NCBI GenBank assembly: GCA_002633025.1
Contig: NMRB01000321.1
Coordinates: 188,735-252,734 of the forward strand
Reading direction: 5' to 3'
DNA length: 64,000 nt
Source of the DNA: Notospermus geniculatus
Taxonomy: Eukaryota > Nemertea > Pilidiophora > Heteronemertea > Lineidae
Part shown: positions 51,801 to 62,224 of the stretch, piece after piece
Layout: every line of letters starts with the position of its first letter
Numbering within the stretch: position 1 is the first letter of the stretch
The notes under the pieces: model-generated
Databases searched by the model: none
What the model was told of the DNA's origin: nothing
The model's input: the letters and a program-made list of their open reading frames with translations, nothing else
Translations under genes and position numbers: made by a program

Positions 51801-52892
51801 TACAAGATAGTGTACTGATTACCATTATTGACTTGGGGAAGAGCGGGACGAGTTCGTGTTTCTCACCAGCCAGGTCGTTAGGTACAGTCCACAGATCCCG
51901 TGGGGCCGGCTCAATTCACACCTCGGCTACTACAGCAACACTGGTAACTTGTACCAGAAGATGAAGGGAACCAGTCCTTGATAAGTGAACCCGTTTCTGC
52001 CATTGAACGGCCGTGAACTCGACAGTTTCGTAGATTGAGTGGACCCTTGGGCCTTGGTCACACTGACCGTTGACTTGTCGGTTAAGTGATCCAAAAGTGA
52101 ATGTTAGAAATTTGCCTTAACAGGTCAGCGAATACGTGACGAAGCAAGATTTGAACAAGAAATAATGGTATTGAAAGAGTGTCTGACCTAAGAAGATGGA
52201 TTACCCCCGTGAGGCTGTCTCTCACGACCAGCGATCAGCTGGCCACGTAAAATAAGCAGAAGGCAACCAAGCAAGTGAGCCGGGAAAGAATCATGACAAG
52301 ACCGAGGATGAACGATGCGTGTTCTTAGATTGAATGGCCTCTGTTCGGCAGACGTGGGCGACCAAATCAATTCCTTCCACCGGAGAAGTTACTGGGACTA
52401 AGAAGCCATCCATTACCTATCACCCAAGGGATTAAGGAACAGTGACCCCGTCACACGAACAGGAAATCTGTCACAGTTTTGGATAAAAATCGACCTCTTC
52501 CGGGTAGAGAAACTTAATCATCCTGACACTTCTCTCCGGATGTCGCGAGGGGAAGCCTTGCTTCAAAAAACTACAGAAATCAGCTGCTTTAAAAAATTAA
52601 CAGTAAGCGGTCGCTAATGGGTGTTACGAAACAGGATAATGTGAGTGGGCTGATAGCCTTCCTGCCAAGTTACGTAGGTTCCGATTAATTTTCAGAAAAA
52701 GTTGGTTCTGTGACTGCAGTATGATGTACCCAGGGCTACCTATTGTTTTGCCTTGTGGTGATCCTGTGCCTGGTGTCCTGATCTGAAGTTCGAGTAGTGG
52801 TGAACACCAAACTTGACCATGTTGACTTCCATCAATCAATCAGTGTGCAAGAGCGAAGAACATATATAAGAAAAGCTGTGAACCAATTAGGT
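51801..52892. other. Non-coding stretch
   Basis: No supported gene or repeat family. Confidence 0.35.
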
Positions 52893-53036
52893 TTAGTCGG
52901 ATGAGACTAAAAACCGTAGTTCATTAAGTTTGTACACGAGTGTCTATGCCAAGGGCAAGAAAAATACCCCATTCAGGTGGACAGTTGCCTTTAGTGGACT
53001 CCATGCCTCCGGCAAAACTCAAGTGGGTTCGAAGCC
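52893..53036 (+). mobile_element. SINE body, copy 3
   Basis: AGTCGGATGAGACTAAAAAC, CGAGTGTCTATGCCAAGGGC, AAAATACCCCATTCAGGTGG, TAGTGGACTCCATGCCTCCG and GCAAAACTC. Lacks the tRNA head. Confidence 0.8.
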
Positions 53037-53049
53037 GTGTTACCTAAAT

Positions 53050-53176
53050 AAGTAAGTAGTGGCCCCTTGTACCTGAGTGTCAGGGCAAGTAGACTCCATT
53101 CAGGCGGAACGATAGCCTGTAGTGGACACCGTACCTCCGGCAAAACCCAACAAGGTTCGAAGCTGTGTAAGTAGGT
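53050..53176 (+). mobile_element. SINE body, copy 4, in tandem with copy 3
   Basis: GTGGCCCCTTGTACCTGAGT, GTCAGGGCAAGTAGACTCC, TAGTGGACACCGTACCTCCG, GCAAAACCC. Head missing; separated from copy 3 by about 14 bp. Confidence 0.8.
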
Positions 53177-53187
53177 AACTGCTCGAG

Positions 53188-53305
53188 GCTTGGTTTATAC
53201 TTCTACCGTTTCTGCCATCGTAAGACCAATATAGGTAGTGAATTACCCAGATAGAAGGAAGGATCGAACAACAGCTTTGCTGAATCAGATGAGTATGAAC
53301 CAGAC
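53188..53305 (-). repeat. GCGAACAATAG-family repeat, worn copy
   Basis: GCTTGGTTTATACTTC, GATCGAACAACAGC, GCTGAATCAGATGAGTATG. Confidence 0.6.
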
Positions 53306-54159
53306 CGACACCGAAGCTGAAGGCGCTGCTCCACGATTTTTTTTCAGTTCTAAATTATGGGCAGTCGTTTCTGTCTTTTGGTCAGAATTAAGCCCAAAGG
53401 GAACCAACAATGGTGAATTGCCCATTGAGAGCCTGACTCGTCCGAGAAAACATTTGTATGCCGTACGGCGTATCACTAAAGGCGTTCCATCCCTCCAATA
53501 AAACAGATGTATAAACTACGACTCGAAGCACTGCAGACAGCTACAGCCCTGTTCACAATCTCCCCGTACAAAGGCCGCATACACAGTACCTCATTAACCT
53601 TTTTTCTGATTCCATTATGGCCGGGTTGGTTCCTAAGCCGCTAGCAATCAGATAGGAAAAATCGAATCAACCCTACTACGAGAACAGCGGTAGCTTCACC
53701 TCTTAGACTAAGGTTCGTCTATATGGTAATGACGGAAATTATCCGGCATTGGGTCGTGATGAAGCGCTTATTCCACACCATGATCTGTTCTGATGGCACA
53801 CACCAATAGTTAACTGCACTGCTATTCTCTCAAGTTAAGCCAATTCGACGGGAGAAATGGTGCTTCTCTGCAGAAAGAAGTGGATCATGGACCCCAATCC
53901 GCAAAGAAAGCTACCAATTTTACACGTATCGCCAGGGAAAAGTCATCCACTATGGGGTTAGAACACTACTCGACAGTGGCTGGCGGCGGTATATCTTAAA
54001 GTACTTCACCCATTCTAGGAAGGAATTCGCGTGAAGCAACACCAAGGCCCTACAAGCTTAAGGCGGGAGAGAGGATGCAAGTACATGTATTACAGTGTCT
54101 CTTCTGTAAGGTTTGGTTTAATAGTCTGTCGTGCGACCAGAATAACAATGTAAAACTAT
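53306..54159. other. Non-coding stretch
   Basis: A worn GCGAACAATAG fragment may lie at 54110-54160 (AAGGTTTGGTTTAATAG, CGTGCGACCAGAATAAC). No supported gene. Confidence 0.35.
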
Positions 54160-54732
54160 AGCCACTTTTACACTACACAGAATTTTGGCCCGGATGACCC
54201 GTGCCGTGCCAATATCTGAATCGCCGGCTCTCCTTTCTGTGGAGGTAGGAAATCTCCGTCATTTTCAACATGGCTGCGCCCATGATCACAGGGTTTCCTC
54301 TTCCATTACTTTTTTTAGTCACAGTAAAGAAAATCCCTATTGAACACGCTGTTTAGCATTATTGAACAATAGGGATTTTCTTTACTTTGGCTAAAAAAAG
54401 TAATGGAAGAGGAAACCCTGGATCATTCGCGGCAATGACGTATTGAGTTCAAGGCCGATAAATGAGCATGCGCACTTCACTAAAGGCGAGTCATTCAAGT
54501 GGGCCGAGCCCAGTAGCGTGTTTACACTGTGCAGTTTTCCAGCGGAACCGTGCTCGACCCGGGCCGTCCGGGTCGAACCCACCTCCTGTTGGGGGGTTCG
54601 GCCCGGATGAAAGTAGCGCCGGGCCGAGCCCAGTTGTGCCGTGCCAACCCATTTACACTATTACCTTTTTTGCCGCGCCGTGCTCGACCCGGGTCGAGCA
54701 CGGTTGAAAACACGTAGTGTAAAAGAGGCCTA
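54160..54732. mobile_element. MITE with AGCCACTTTTACACTAC ends, split by a second MITE
   Basis: Outer ends AGCCACTTTTACACTACAC and GTAGTGTAAAAGAGGCC. Interior GC-rich hairpin modules: CCGTGCTCGACCCGGG with its complement, TTGGCCCGGATGA, CCGTGCCGTGCCAA. A 132-bp CAGGGTT element sits inside at 54289-54420. Confidence 0.8.
54289..54420. mobile_element. CAGGG hairpin MITE with 5-bp duplication, copy 1 (nested)
   Basis: Ends CAGGGTTTCCTCTTCCATTA and the reverse complement; the long stem includes AAAGAAAATCCCTATTGAAC. GATCA flanks both sides (54284-54288, 54421-54425). Sister copy at 60034-60149 has TATCA. Confidence 0.92.
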
Positions 54733-54850
54733 TGGCATTTTCCGCACGGTCAGCTGAATTGGATAGAGTATGGCATGGTTTACACTCCGATGCAAAAGCT
54801 ATTGTTCGCTCTCCCGTTTACACGTTTGGTAGTCCGAAGGTAGAGTCAAC
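54733..54850. repeat. GCGAACAATAG-family repeat, two facing fragments
   Basis: CATTTTCCGCACGGTCAGC with GAATTGGATAGAGTATG in minus orientation, then GGTTTACACTCCGATGC, AAAGCTATTGTTCGCTCTCC in plus orientation. Confidence 0.75.
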
Positions 54851-55671
54851 AATGCCTCAGGCTAGACGTAAGTGACTCGGTCTGGACGTACATGTAGCCT
54901 ACCTTTGTGTCGCTCGACATTCTCAAAAGCAAGTAGTGACCACTGGGTTCTGAATGTGGACGGGCAATATGTGAGCAGCACAGTATACCGGTACTATAAC
55001 TTTTTACGAAATGTTGCACGCAAATGTAGGCCTACTCTTGCACGCAAGGCAGCTGCCCAAATTCCTCAACTCACTCTCCTTCACAAACTATTAGACAAGA
55101 GAAACCGTTCACGCAGCTTGCCGAATGAGATCGGACTCCAAAACATTCTTTCGAAAAACCTCCGATGGTAGATGACAGAACCGCCTTGTTCAAAACAAAT
55201 TGCTTTATGTAAACTTTTTTTTCCTTGGTACGAAACTTCGGAAGTGTGAAGATATCTCATCCGAAACGCCTCGTCCAAAAACCGGTCGAAGTCAGGAACA
55301 ATGAGCGAATCTGCCGCGAGCAAATCATCTTCAAGTGGAATCCACCCTTATAAGATGTCTGTTGAAAATGATGACTATTCCACGGGGTATTGGTTTTATC
55401 TCGACTCCAGGCAAAACAAGCGTCCAACTGGAGATATTCCCACCGTTATTATCATATAGATGGTTCGCTCTATTGAGAGACAGTATCCAAGAGAGTTCTT
55501 CTTCAATCTATTGTGATACGCTTCAGCCTCAGATAGGTTTCATTGAGCATATTTAACCCGGTTTTCTGTTCGGAATACAGATTGGGTTACCCGAGATGTT
55601 GAAGTTCCATAGGTCCCTTTCTTTTCCTTTCAACGACTCCAGCGGGAAACATTGTCCGCGTAAAAACACAA
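54851..55671. other. Non-coding stretch
   Basis: A 99-residue frame at 54872-55171 is unlike any family I recognise. Nothing else supported. Confidence 0.35.
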
Positions 55672-55802
55672 GGGCCCCATACTTTCAAAGCTGTTTTAAC
55701 GCTAAAATGCATTTTAGTCCAGCACTTGCATGCTTATAGATGCATGCAGGTGCTGGACTAAAATGCATTTTAGCGTTAAAACAGCTTTGAAAATTTGGGC
55801 CC
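55672..55802. mobile_element. 131-bp palindrome, GGGCCC ends
   Basis: GGGCCCCATACTTTCAAAGC, TGTTTTAACGCTAAAATGCA, TTTTAGTCCAGCACTTGCAT and the matching right arm, loop about 10 bases. Nearly perfect, so probably young. Confidence 0.92.
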
Positions 55803-56171
55803 AGGTCTTTCACCTACGGTTGTGGGTACGACAAAGGTCGTTGTACCCACTCTTTGTGTTACGAACATTGGTTGGGTTCGATTCTCGGCCATCAGATCCA
55901 TTTTGTCTGTACCTGCTGCTGCGCTCAGGGCCGAGGTCGGAAAGACGTATCTTGACCATGGAAAAGATAAATGTAAGTCTGACTTAAACCTGGCCAACAA
56001 GGCCAAGGCGTACAACCAAGTTGTGTCGGCCTCTTCCGCTACTATTTCATAGGAATGCGGTGGGGGAAGACCAAACTCACAAGACTCGAGCGGAAGGATA
56101 GAGGTATCTTGGGATGTCGGCGAGGGTGGTATAGAGCCCAAGCTGTTGAACGCATACGTCTCCAAACAAGA
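55803..56171. other. Non-coding stretch
   Basis: A B-box-like GGTTGGGTTCGATTC occurs at about 55871-55885, but no A box or tRNA fold goes with it. A 129-residue minus-strand frame lies here without recognisable similarity. Confidence 0.3.
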
Positions 56172-56410
56172 CGGGGCCGCCCTTCCTGCTCAGCGACAAG
56201 AGCGAGACATGGAGCATTTGCATAGAATAGACCCTGATAATCCCGGACGGTTAAAACAAGGAACTCGGCAACCACATTCTGAGCAACTCAGTCAATTTAC
56301 GGTCCCTAACACTCCCTTCCTGCTCAGCGACAAGGGCGAGACTAGATGGAGCATTTGCGTTTGCGCTGACCCTGATGATCCACAGTGCGTAAAACAGGTC
56401 TTGGGATGAG
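56172..56410 (+). repeat. Diverged 140-bp local duplication
   Basis: CCCTTCCTGCTCAGCGACAA, GAGCGAGAC, TGGAGCATTTGC, GACCCTGAT and AAAACA recur at 56180-56265 and 56316-56400. Confidence 0.8.
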
Positions 56411-57064
56411 TCCGTGACTGTCTGCCTTAATCACCACTGATAATAAACGACAACACGATAACTATATCAAGTGATGGTTAATTAAATCGATAAAATATGA
56501 TACGGCGCAGTGTTAATTATAAATTCCATGGGATTGTCTCTTCTTTTGCCAACAATTATCTCAGAAAATGCTCCTGTGTGTGGATTGGATGTGACAGCGG
56601 TTAACACTACGGTTGTCCTAGTTGAGTGGTTAGTCGGCAAAACAGGAAGCAGCGCTGATTGGTGAGGTCGGGGGTGACTATTGGAAAGACTTGAAAATGC
56701 GTTGACATGCACTGGACCATTGTACACAGATCCATGTCTAGTTATCTTGGAATGTAGCGTCATTCCAGATGACTAGAAGCCAACTCGAGTGAGTTTTCCA
56801 CAGTAGCTGGACGTCAGTTGTTTTTCAACTTGTGGTGAGATTTTCTGCGAAAAAATAGGATTTCGCAGATTACGGGTAGTGTAGCTTGCACGCAATGCCG
56901 AACAGGAAGGGGATTTGTGAACATCTATGATATGAAATGCACAAGAAAATCGGTTCAGGGTAGGTTGAAATCGTACAGATCAGAGCAATGTGTGCGGGTG
57001 CCGCTGAATGGGGGTGATTCACGCCGATCTCTAATACGTGATGCGGTGTCTTTTTCTGCCGGCA
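56411..57064. other. Non-coding stretch
   Basis: No supported gene or repeat family. Confidence 0.35.
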
Positions 57065-57648
57065 TCTATCGCAAGCCGTCCCTGCCATAAATCCACCATG
57101 CTGTAATTATTTACTACCATGCTAGTAAATATTTTCTACCATGGTAATATGTAATTCTTACCTAGGTAATAATTATTTACTACCTTGGTAGTATTTAATT
57201 CTTACCTAGGTAATAATTATTTACTACCACGGTAGTAATTAATTCTTACCTAGGGAATAATTCGTACTTCGGACACGGAAGTACGAATTCTTACCTAGGT
57301 AATAATTATTTACTACCATGGTAATATTTAATTCTTACCAAGGTAATAATTCGAATTATTACCTAGGTAAGAATTAAATACCACCATGGTAGTAAATAAT
57401 TATTACCTAGGTAAGAATTAAATACTACCTAGGTAATAATTCGAATTATTACCTAGGTAAGAATTAATTACTACCATGGTAGTAAATAATTATTACCTAC
57501 ATGTAGGTAAGAATTAAATACTACCATGGTAGTAAATAATTATTACCTAGGTAAGAATTAAATACTACCATGGTAGAAAATATTTACCAGCATGGTAGTA
57601 AATAATTACAGCATGGTGGATTTATGGCAGGGACGGCTTGCGATAGAA
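57065..57648. repeat. 584-bp palindrome of CCATGG/CCTAGG modules
   Basis: Outer arms TCTATCGCAAGCCGTCCC, TGCCATAAATCCACCATGC and their exact complements bound an AT-rich interior. It is built from alternating TTTACTACCATGGTAGTA and TTCTTACCTAGGTAATAA modules, each itself a palindrome, arranged symmetrically about roughly 57356. One module on the right has CCT[ACATGT]AGG (57499-57504); one on the left has an extra hairpin TTCGTACTTC/GAAGTACGAA (about 57261-57289). No coding capacity. Confidence 0.95.
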
Positions 57649-58191
57649 TCACAACCTTCACCAGTATCAGCGGTCAGTGACCAATCTAGGATTGAGTTTG
57701 GCACCAGTCCTTTCATGTTGAAGGAAACGGACGTCGCCATAAATATGTGACTAATCACCGTCTCGGTTTAATCTAGCTACATCGTGATCGCCTCGGACTG
57801 CCCATCACTCAAGTCAACATGACATCTTATATGGCCATAAGCTGTACAAATGTACATTCCAGTATTGTCAGAAAGTGCAACGCAAGTGTTTGTGGCAACA
57901 TGGCCGATGGTCAAGCAAATGTTCAGCATTCTATCGTGACTTCAGATTCTTCGGAAATGAGAAATCACCGCAACTTTGCCAGCAACTGTCAGATGTTCAC
58001 GCGCCTGGCGTGGTATGCATTCGTGAGGGGTCAGTTTTTGACCTTTTCCGGTAGATAACCGTAGACAAGAATGGAAGTGAACCAAAAATTTTCAGGGTTA
58101 GCACAGAGAGGGCTACCATTACGGGCTACCATTCACCATCTGTCCGTGTTTCTCTCCATCGCACAATCGCACTATTTCAGTGTCCCGACAC
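57649..58191. other. Non-coding stretch
   Basis: No supported gene or repeat family. Confidence 0.35.
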
Positions 58192-58455
58192 CGTAGGAGT
58201 CTTGATAGCCGAGTGGTTATCACGTCCGCTTGGCAAGCGGCAGGTCCGGGTTGGAATTCCGCCCGAGTGATGGGATTTACATCCCTGGCACTTCACATTG
58301 CGTGGCCGTAAGCCGTAATGCCTTGTACCTTGTTCCTTTGCAAGGGCAAGTAAAAGACCCCATCCAAGGGAAGAACATGTCATGAGTAGCTTGAGATGGC
58401 CTCTTTCATACTGCCAGACCCAATAATGCTTTGGCTTCGACCCTGATGGAAATTA
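58192..58455 (+). mobile_element. tRNA-derived SINE, copy 5
   Basis: tRNA-like head TGATAGCCGAGTGGTTATCA (A box), CCGCTTGGCAAGCGG (anticodon arm), GGGTTGGAATTCC (mutated B box), then GCCGTAATGCCTTGTACC, CTTTGCAAGGGCAAGTAAAA, GACCCCATCCAAGGGAAGAA and GTAGCTTGAGATGGCC. Its 3' part matches 51240-51330 better than the other copies, so there may be two subfamilies. Confidence 0.8.
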
Positions 58456-60033
58456 CAAAACACGTACCGGTACTTCACAATTTAATACCTCTGTAACGAT
58501 AGTTTAAATGAAGCTCTAGTATCCACACTTGTAGATCATTCCATGTTCGTGTACTGTACAACGATGTACATGCACATCATGATCGTGATGCACATCATAT
58601 ACACATTACAGCGAGGGTTATCACTTCTCATCAGGCGACATAAGTCCTTGATGTGATTAATGAGAATATAATAACCCAGTATAACCAGCGGAGATGGCGG
58701 CTACTGTCCTTATTTCCACCCAAAGGATTTAGTTCCGCTGGTTTTGTGGACACTGACTGAATATTCACTTGACGTGGGTGACATTGAATATGCAATTGAC
58801 GTGGCTGGTTATCTTGAACCCTTTCATGGCCAGTGACGATTTCATTGGAATTAACAAACCAAAATCATCCTCAGATTTACACAGGAAAGGTATTCATAAT
58901 GGAAAGGTCCATATGGCCTCTTATTATTCTGTGCCTTTGGGTTTAGGAGAGATTATACATGTATTTAAGTCTCAATTAAACTTGCATTGTCATTCAAACT
59001 TTTGTCTTGCAGTCTTAGTTCGAATGTAAGCTAATTCATCACTCAAAATATGACGTTCATTTCGTAAGACTCCCGTCATCATACAGATTTCGTTTCACCA
59101 CCAGTGGATTAGGATTATCTTTTGTGAACTTGGAAGTCCTTTGTCTGTTCGGGTGGTGGCGGGGGTTTAAAGCAAGGTCGCGAACATGTATTTGGCAGTG
59201 AACATCTGGCTAACAGGACTGGCAGTCTGTACTAATCGCTAATGGAGGAGCTCCTGTTGGCCTGAGGGCTGTTGTGCCAATGGTGCCGTGCGTGTCTTCT
59301 GCTGGGACATGGACTGTTCCTGGCGTTGGTGCCGCAGAGTATCGTGTGTTCAATTAATCCTGGCCACTATATTCTAAAATGGAGCGTTCCGCGTTGTGTC
59401 TTGTGTTGCAGCTTCGTAAATCTCTGCGCGCTTTTCTGATTCAATCTATACACCCCTTACAACCATCCTCTGGCTGGTCGTTTTGCCGCCTTCTGTACGA
59501 CCCCTTAAAGAGTTTGGTTAAAATTGGTAGTATGTACTAAGACCGTTATTGCACCCACGTTCCACATATTCCTTTCCTACCATTATTACCGTTTATAGCC
59601 AATGTTATTGGCGGGCACATTCATTATCCGATTCGCTGGCTTGTTGTATATTACAGTGTTTTGCATTAGAAGGAAGAATGGGGTGAGCATGCCAGGAATC
59701 TTGCAATGCCATGCGGTATGACTCCGCCATTTTGGCGACACTACGTGCCTGAAGAGGAGACATGGATGTCAGAACGTTGCGGACGCATACATGTAAATCT
59801 AGATTTACAACTCCTGATTGGCTCAACATTGAAGACCTCGTTTTGGTCGACCAATCACCTGAAGCGGCGCTACTTTCAAACATAACAATGCGGTACATCG
59901 GCAACTGCAATGTGTTATGTACAACATGTGTGGGGTGTTCTCAAAATTTTATAATCACTGCCTTCAATGGATTCCACTTTTAAACTCCAAAGAGGGCATG
60001 CACTAGGGTCGAAAAAGATACAAAAACCTATCA
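58456..60033. other. Non-coding stretch
   Basis: No supported gene or repeat family; overlapping frames at 59605-59983 lie on opposite strands and match nothing known to me. Confidence 0.35.
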
Positions 60034-60149
60034 CAGGGTTGGACCTATTCTTTTAGCCAAAGTAAAGAAAATCCCTATTGAACACACTATTGAACAATAG
60101 GGATTTTCTTTACTCTGGCTAAAAAAAAGTATTGGTAGGTCCAACCCTG
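60034..60149. mobile_element. CAGGG hairpin MITE with 5-bp duplication, copy 2
   Basis: Ends CAGGGTTGGACCTA and the reverse complement; the same inner stem AAAGAAAATCCCTATTGAAC as 54289-54420. TATCA on both sides (60029-60033, 60150-60154). Confidence 0.92.
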
Positions 60150-60377
60150 TATCATCCTACCTTCATTAAGTACTGGTACTTTATGGATAAAAAAGGAACT
60201 TACCTGAAACGAGAGAAGAGAAGAACAATAAATGGATGAAAGAAATATGATTGTATTGGCCTACCAGTTACTGAAATAACTGACGTCCGATGATGAACAC
60301 CGTAAAATATCATTAATTTTGTAAAAGAAGAAGAAGGCGACTACAAACTTAGTTCTACAGTTCATTCGAAATCCCAG

Positions 60378-60778
60378 TGGCGCGAGGTTTTCAGCCGATA
60401 TCTCCGCAACGGCTGGGTCAAATTCAACATACCATACATCAATTAACTTGTCTTTCTTGCCGGTATCTTTCTGCTATCTTCATTTTTCGCGTAAGGCCTG
60501 CATAACGGATCCCTTTCTCAAAACCCATTTCATTTCGCTATGCTGTTCAGTGCAGTTTACACGTGCGCGATGCATTGCGTCATTTCAAAATGGTCGCCAT
60601 TTCGGCCGTAAACACGAACTGTGATTTGTGAAAGAACTTTTTTCTCTCACGTTTTTTCGGGAAAATGACAGTGATGATGGCTGTACCGCCAAGAAAGACA
60701 AGTCGATTGACGTATGTTTCATCAAAATCGGCCCAGCCGTTGCGGAGCTATTGTTGATAAACCTCGCGCCAATCGGAA
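60378..60778. mobile_element. 400-bp element, GGCGCGAGGTTT ends
   Basis: Left GGCGCGAGGTTTTCAGCCG, TCTCCGCAACGGCTGGG, ACTTGTCTTTCTTGCCGGTA; the right arm is the diverged reverse complement (CCCAGCCGTTGCGGAGC, AACCTCGCGCC). The plus frame at 60628-61014 begins inside the right arm and so is not a gene. Confidence 0.82.
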
Positions 60779-61157
60779 GTGGAATGAAGAGTAGACATTT
60801 ATTAGGTGATGTTCTCTGTTCTCTTCTGGTCCATTCTATCTTCAGTATTGATGCAACCCCTTGTGAATCGCCTTTAATTTGGATCCTTGGGAAAGGACTA
60901 ATCTTTGTTGGTCAGAACAGAAGAAGTCAACAAAGAAAAAAATGTGAAAAGGGACATCATTCACACAAATTCCGCACCGGACAATCTTCCATACACCAAA
61001 CGGTTATTTTCTGAGGATAGCAAGCATACGGTTTCTTACCGGTCTAAAAAAACCGTAAGAACGAAGGAATGAAATCGTGTACAAACAGTTAACAATAGAT
61101 GTACATCTACCAGAAAGAAAAGAAACCTAGGCAATGTCTTGTGGCCAAACGAAGGCC

Positions 61158-61252
61158 TAGCGCACATTTGCGGCAAAACTCAACGCTTTCGACCCGTCAT
61201 TCAGCCGGGTCAGCACCCCTACCGCATTGAGTTTTGCCGCAAATGTGCGCTA
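61158..61252. mobile_element. 95-bp MITE, TAGCGCACATTTGCGG ends
   Basis: TAGCGCACATTTGCGGCAAA, ACTCAA on the left; TTGAGTTTTGCCGC, AAATGTGCGCTA on the right: a perfect 26-bp inverted repeat, with CGACCC/GGGTC-type pairing in the loop. Confidence 0.9.
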
Positions 61253-61254
61253 CG

Positions 61255-61310
61255 CTTAAGAAACTACCAATTTCTTCCCTAGCTTAAGAAACTACCAATT
61301 TCTTCCCTAG
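61255..61310 (+). repeat. 28-bp tandem repeat, two identical units
   Basis: CTTAAGAAACTACCAATTTC followed by TTCCCTAG, twice without change. Confidence 0.9.
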
Positions 61311-61779
61311 CGACTTGGTATTGATCACTAACAAATATCACAACTCATTTAGCCACACACTGTACTCATAACACCCTTAACCGATATAGCCACTGGAGTA
61401 GTCAGGTTATTTCGCCTCGACCACAGTTATTACCTTTTATTGCCAATGTCATTGCAGGGTACATAAATAATCTGATCAGTACGCTATGGCACCGTGTAAG
61501 GCTCTAGGCAGTGTTGGCGCAATTTGAATCAACTGTGGACGCGTTTTCCAGATTGGTTCTCGCAGCTTGCACCAATCATCATTATAGATGAATCCAAATC
61601 AGACCTTTACGCCTTAGGTGGTCATTTCCGCGGTCCGCCTCCCGTTGCAGCGGATCGCTAGCGGTGAGGTTAACCATCGCGAAATGAGGCGATCGGTAAG
61701 GCCATCCATTCTGGTGACCCAGCGACCATTTCAACGTAGGCTGGAGCCAAGGAATCTCAAAGCTGGCATTTTGACTCCG
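61311..61779. other. Non-coding stretch
   Basis: No supported gene or repeat family. Confidence 0.35.
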
Positions 61780-62224
61780 TATCCACACTACACTCTGCTA
61801 CCATGCTCACACTACGCTCTGCTACCGTGATCACAGTACGCTCTGCTAACATGATCACACTTCACTCTCCTATCATGCTCACACTACGCTCCACCGCCAT
61901 GCTCACACTCGGTGATCACATGGTCACTACGGTCTGCTACCATGCTCACTACGCTCTGCTACCATGCTCACTACGCTCTGCTACCATGATCACAGGACGC
62001 TGTTTCATGTACCATGCTATTAACACTACGCTCTGCTACATGTACCTTGATCACACAACGCTCTGCTACAATGATCACACAACGCTCTGCTACCATGATC
62101 GCGCATTGCCCTGCTACCATGATCGCGCAATGCCCTGCTACCATGATCAAACTACGCTCTGCTACCATGATCAAACTACGCTCTGCTACCAGGATCACAC
62201 TATGCTCTGCTACCAGGATCATTA
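61780..62224 (+). repeat. Minisatellite of about 22 bp, array 2
   Basis: About 19-20 units of the same sequence as array 1 (CTCTGCTACCATG, ATCACACTACG), with variants such as GCGCATTGCCCTGC. ACATGT inserted at 62038-62043 (CTGCT[ACATGT]ACC), and a TCATGT at about 62005-62010. Confidence 0.9.

Noticed and set aside
55855-55890. tRNA gene suggested by GGTTGGGTTCGATTC (B box)
   Set aside because: No A box at the right distance and no acceptor stem pairing.
60628-61014. 128-residue plus-strand frame
   Set aside because: Its first half lies in the right arm of an inverted-repeat element (60378-60778), so it is repeat sequence; no known family.
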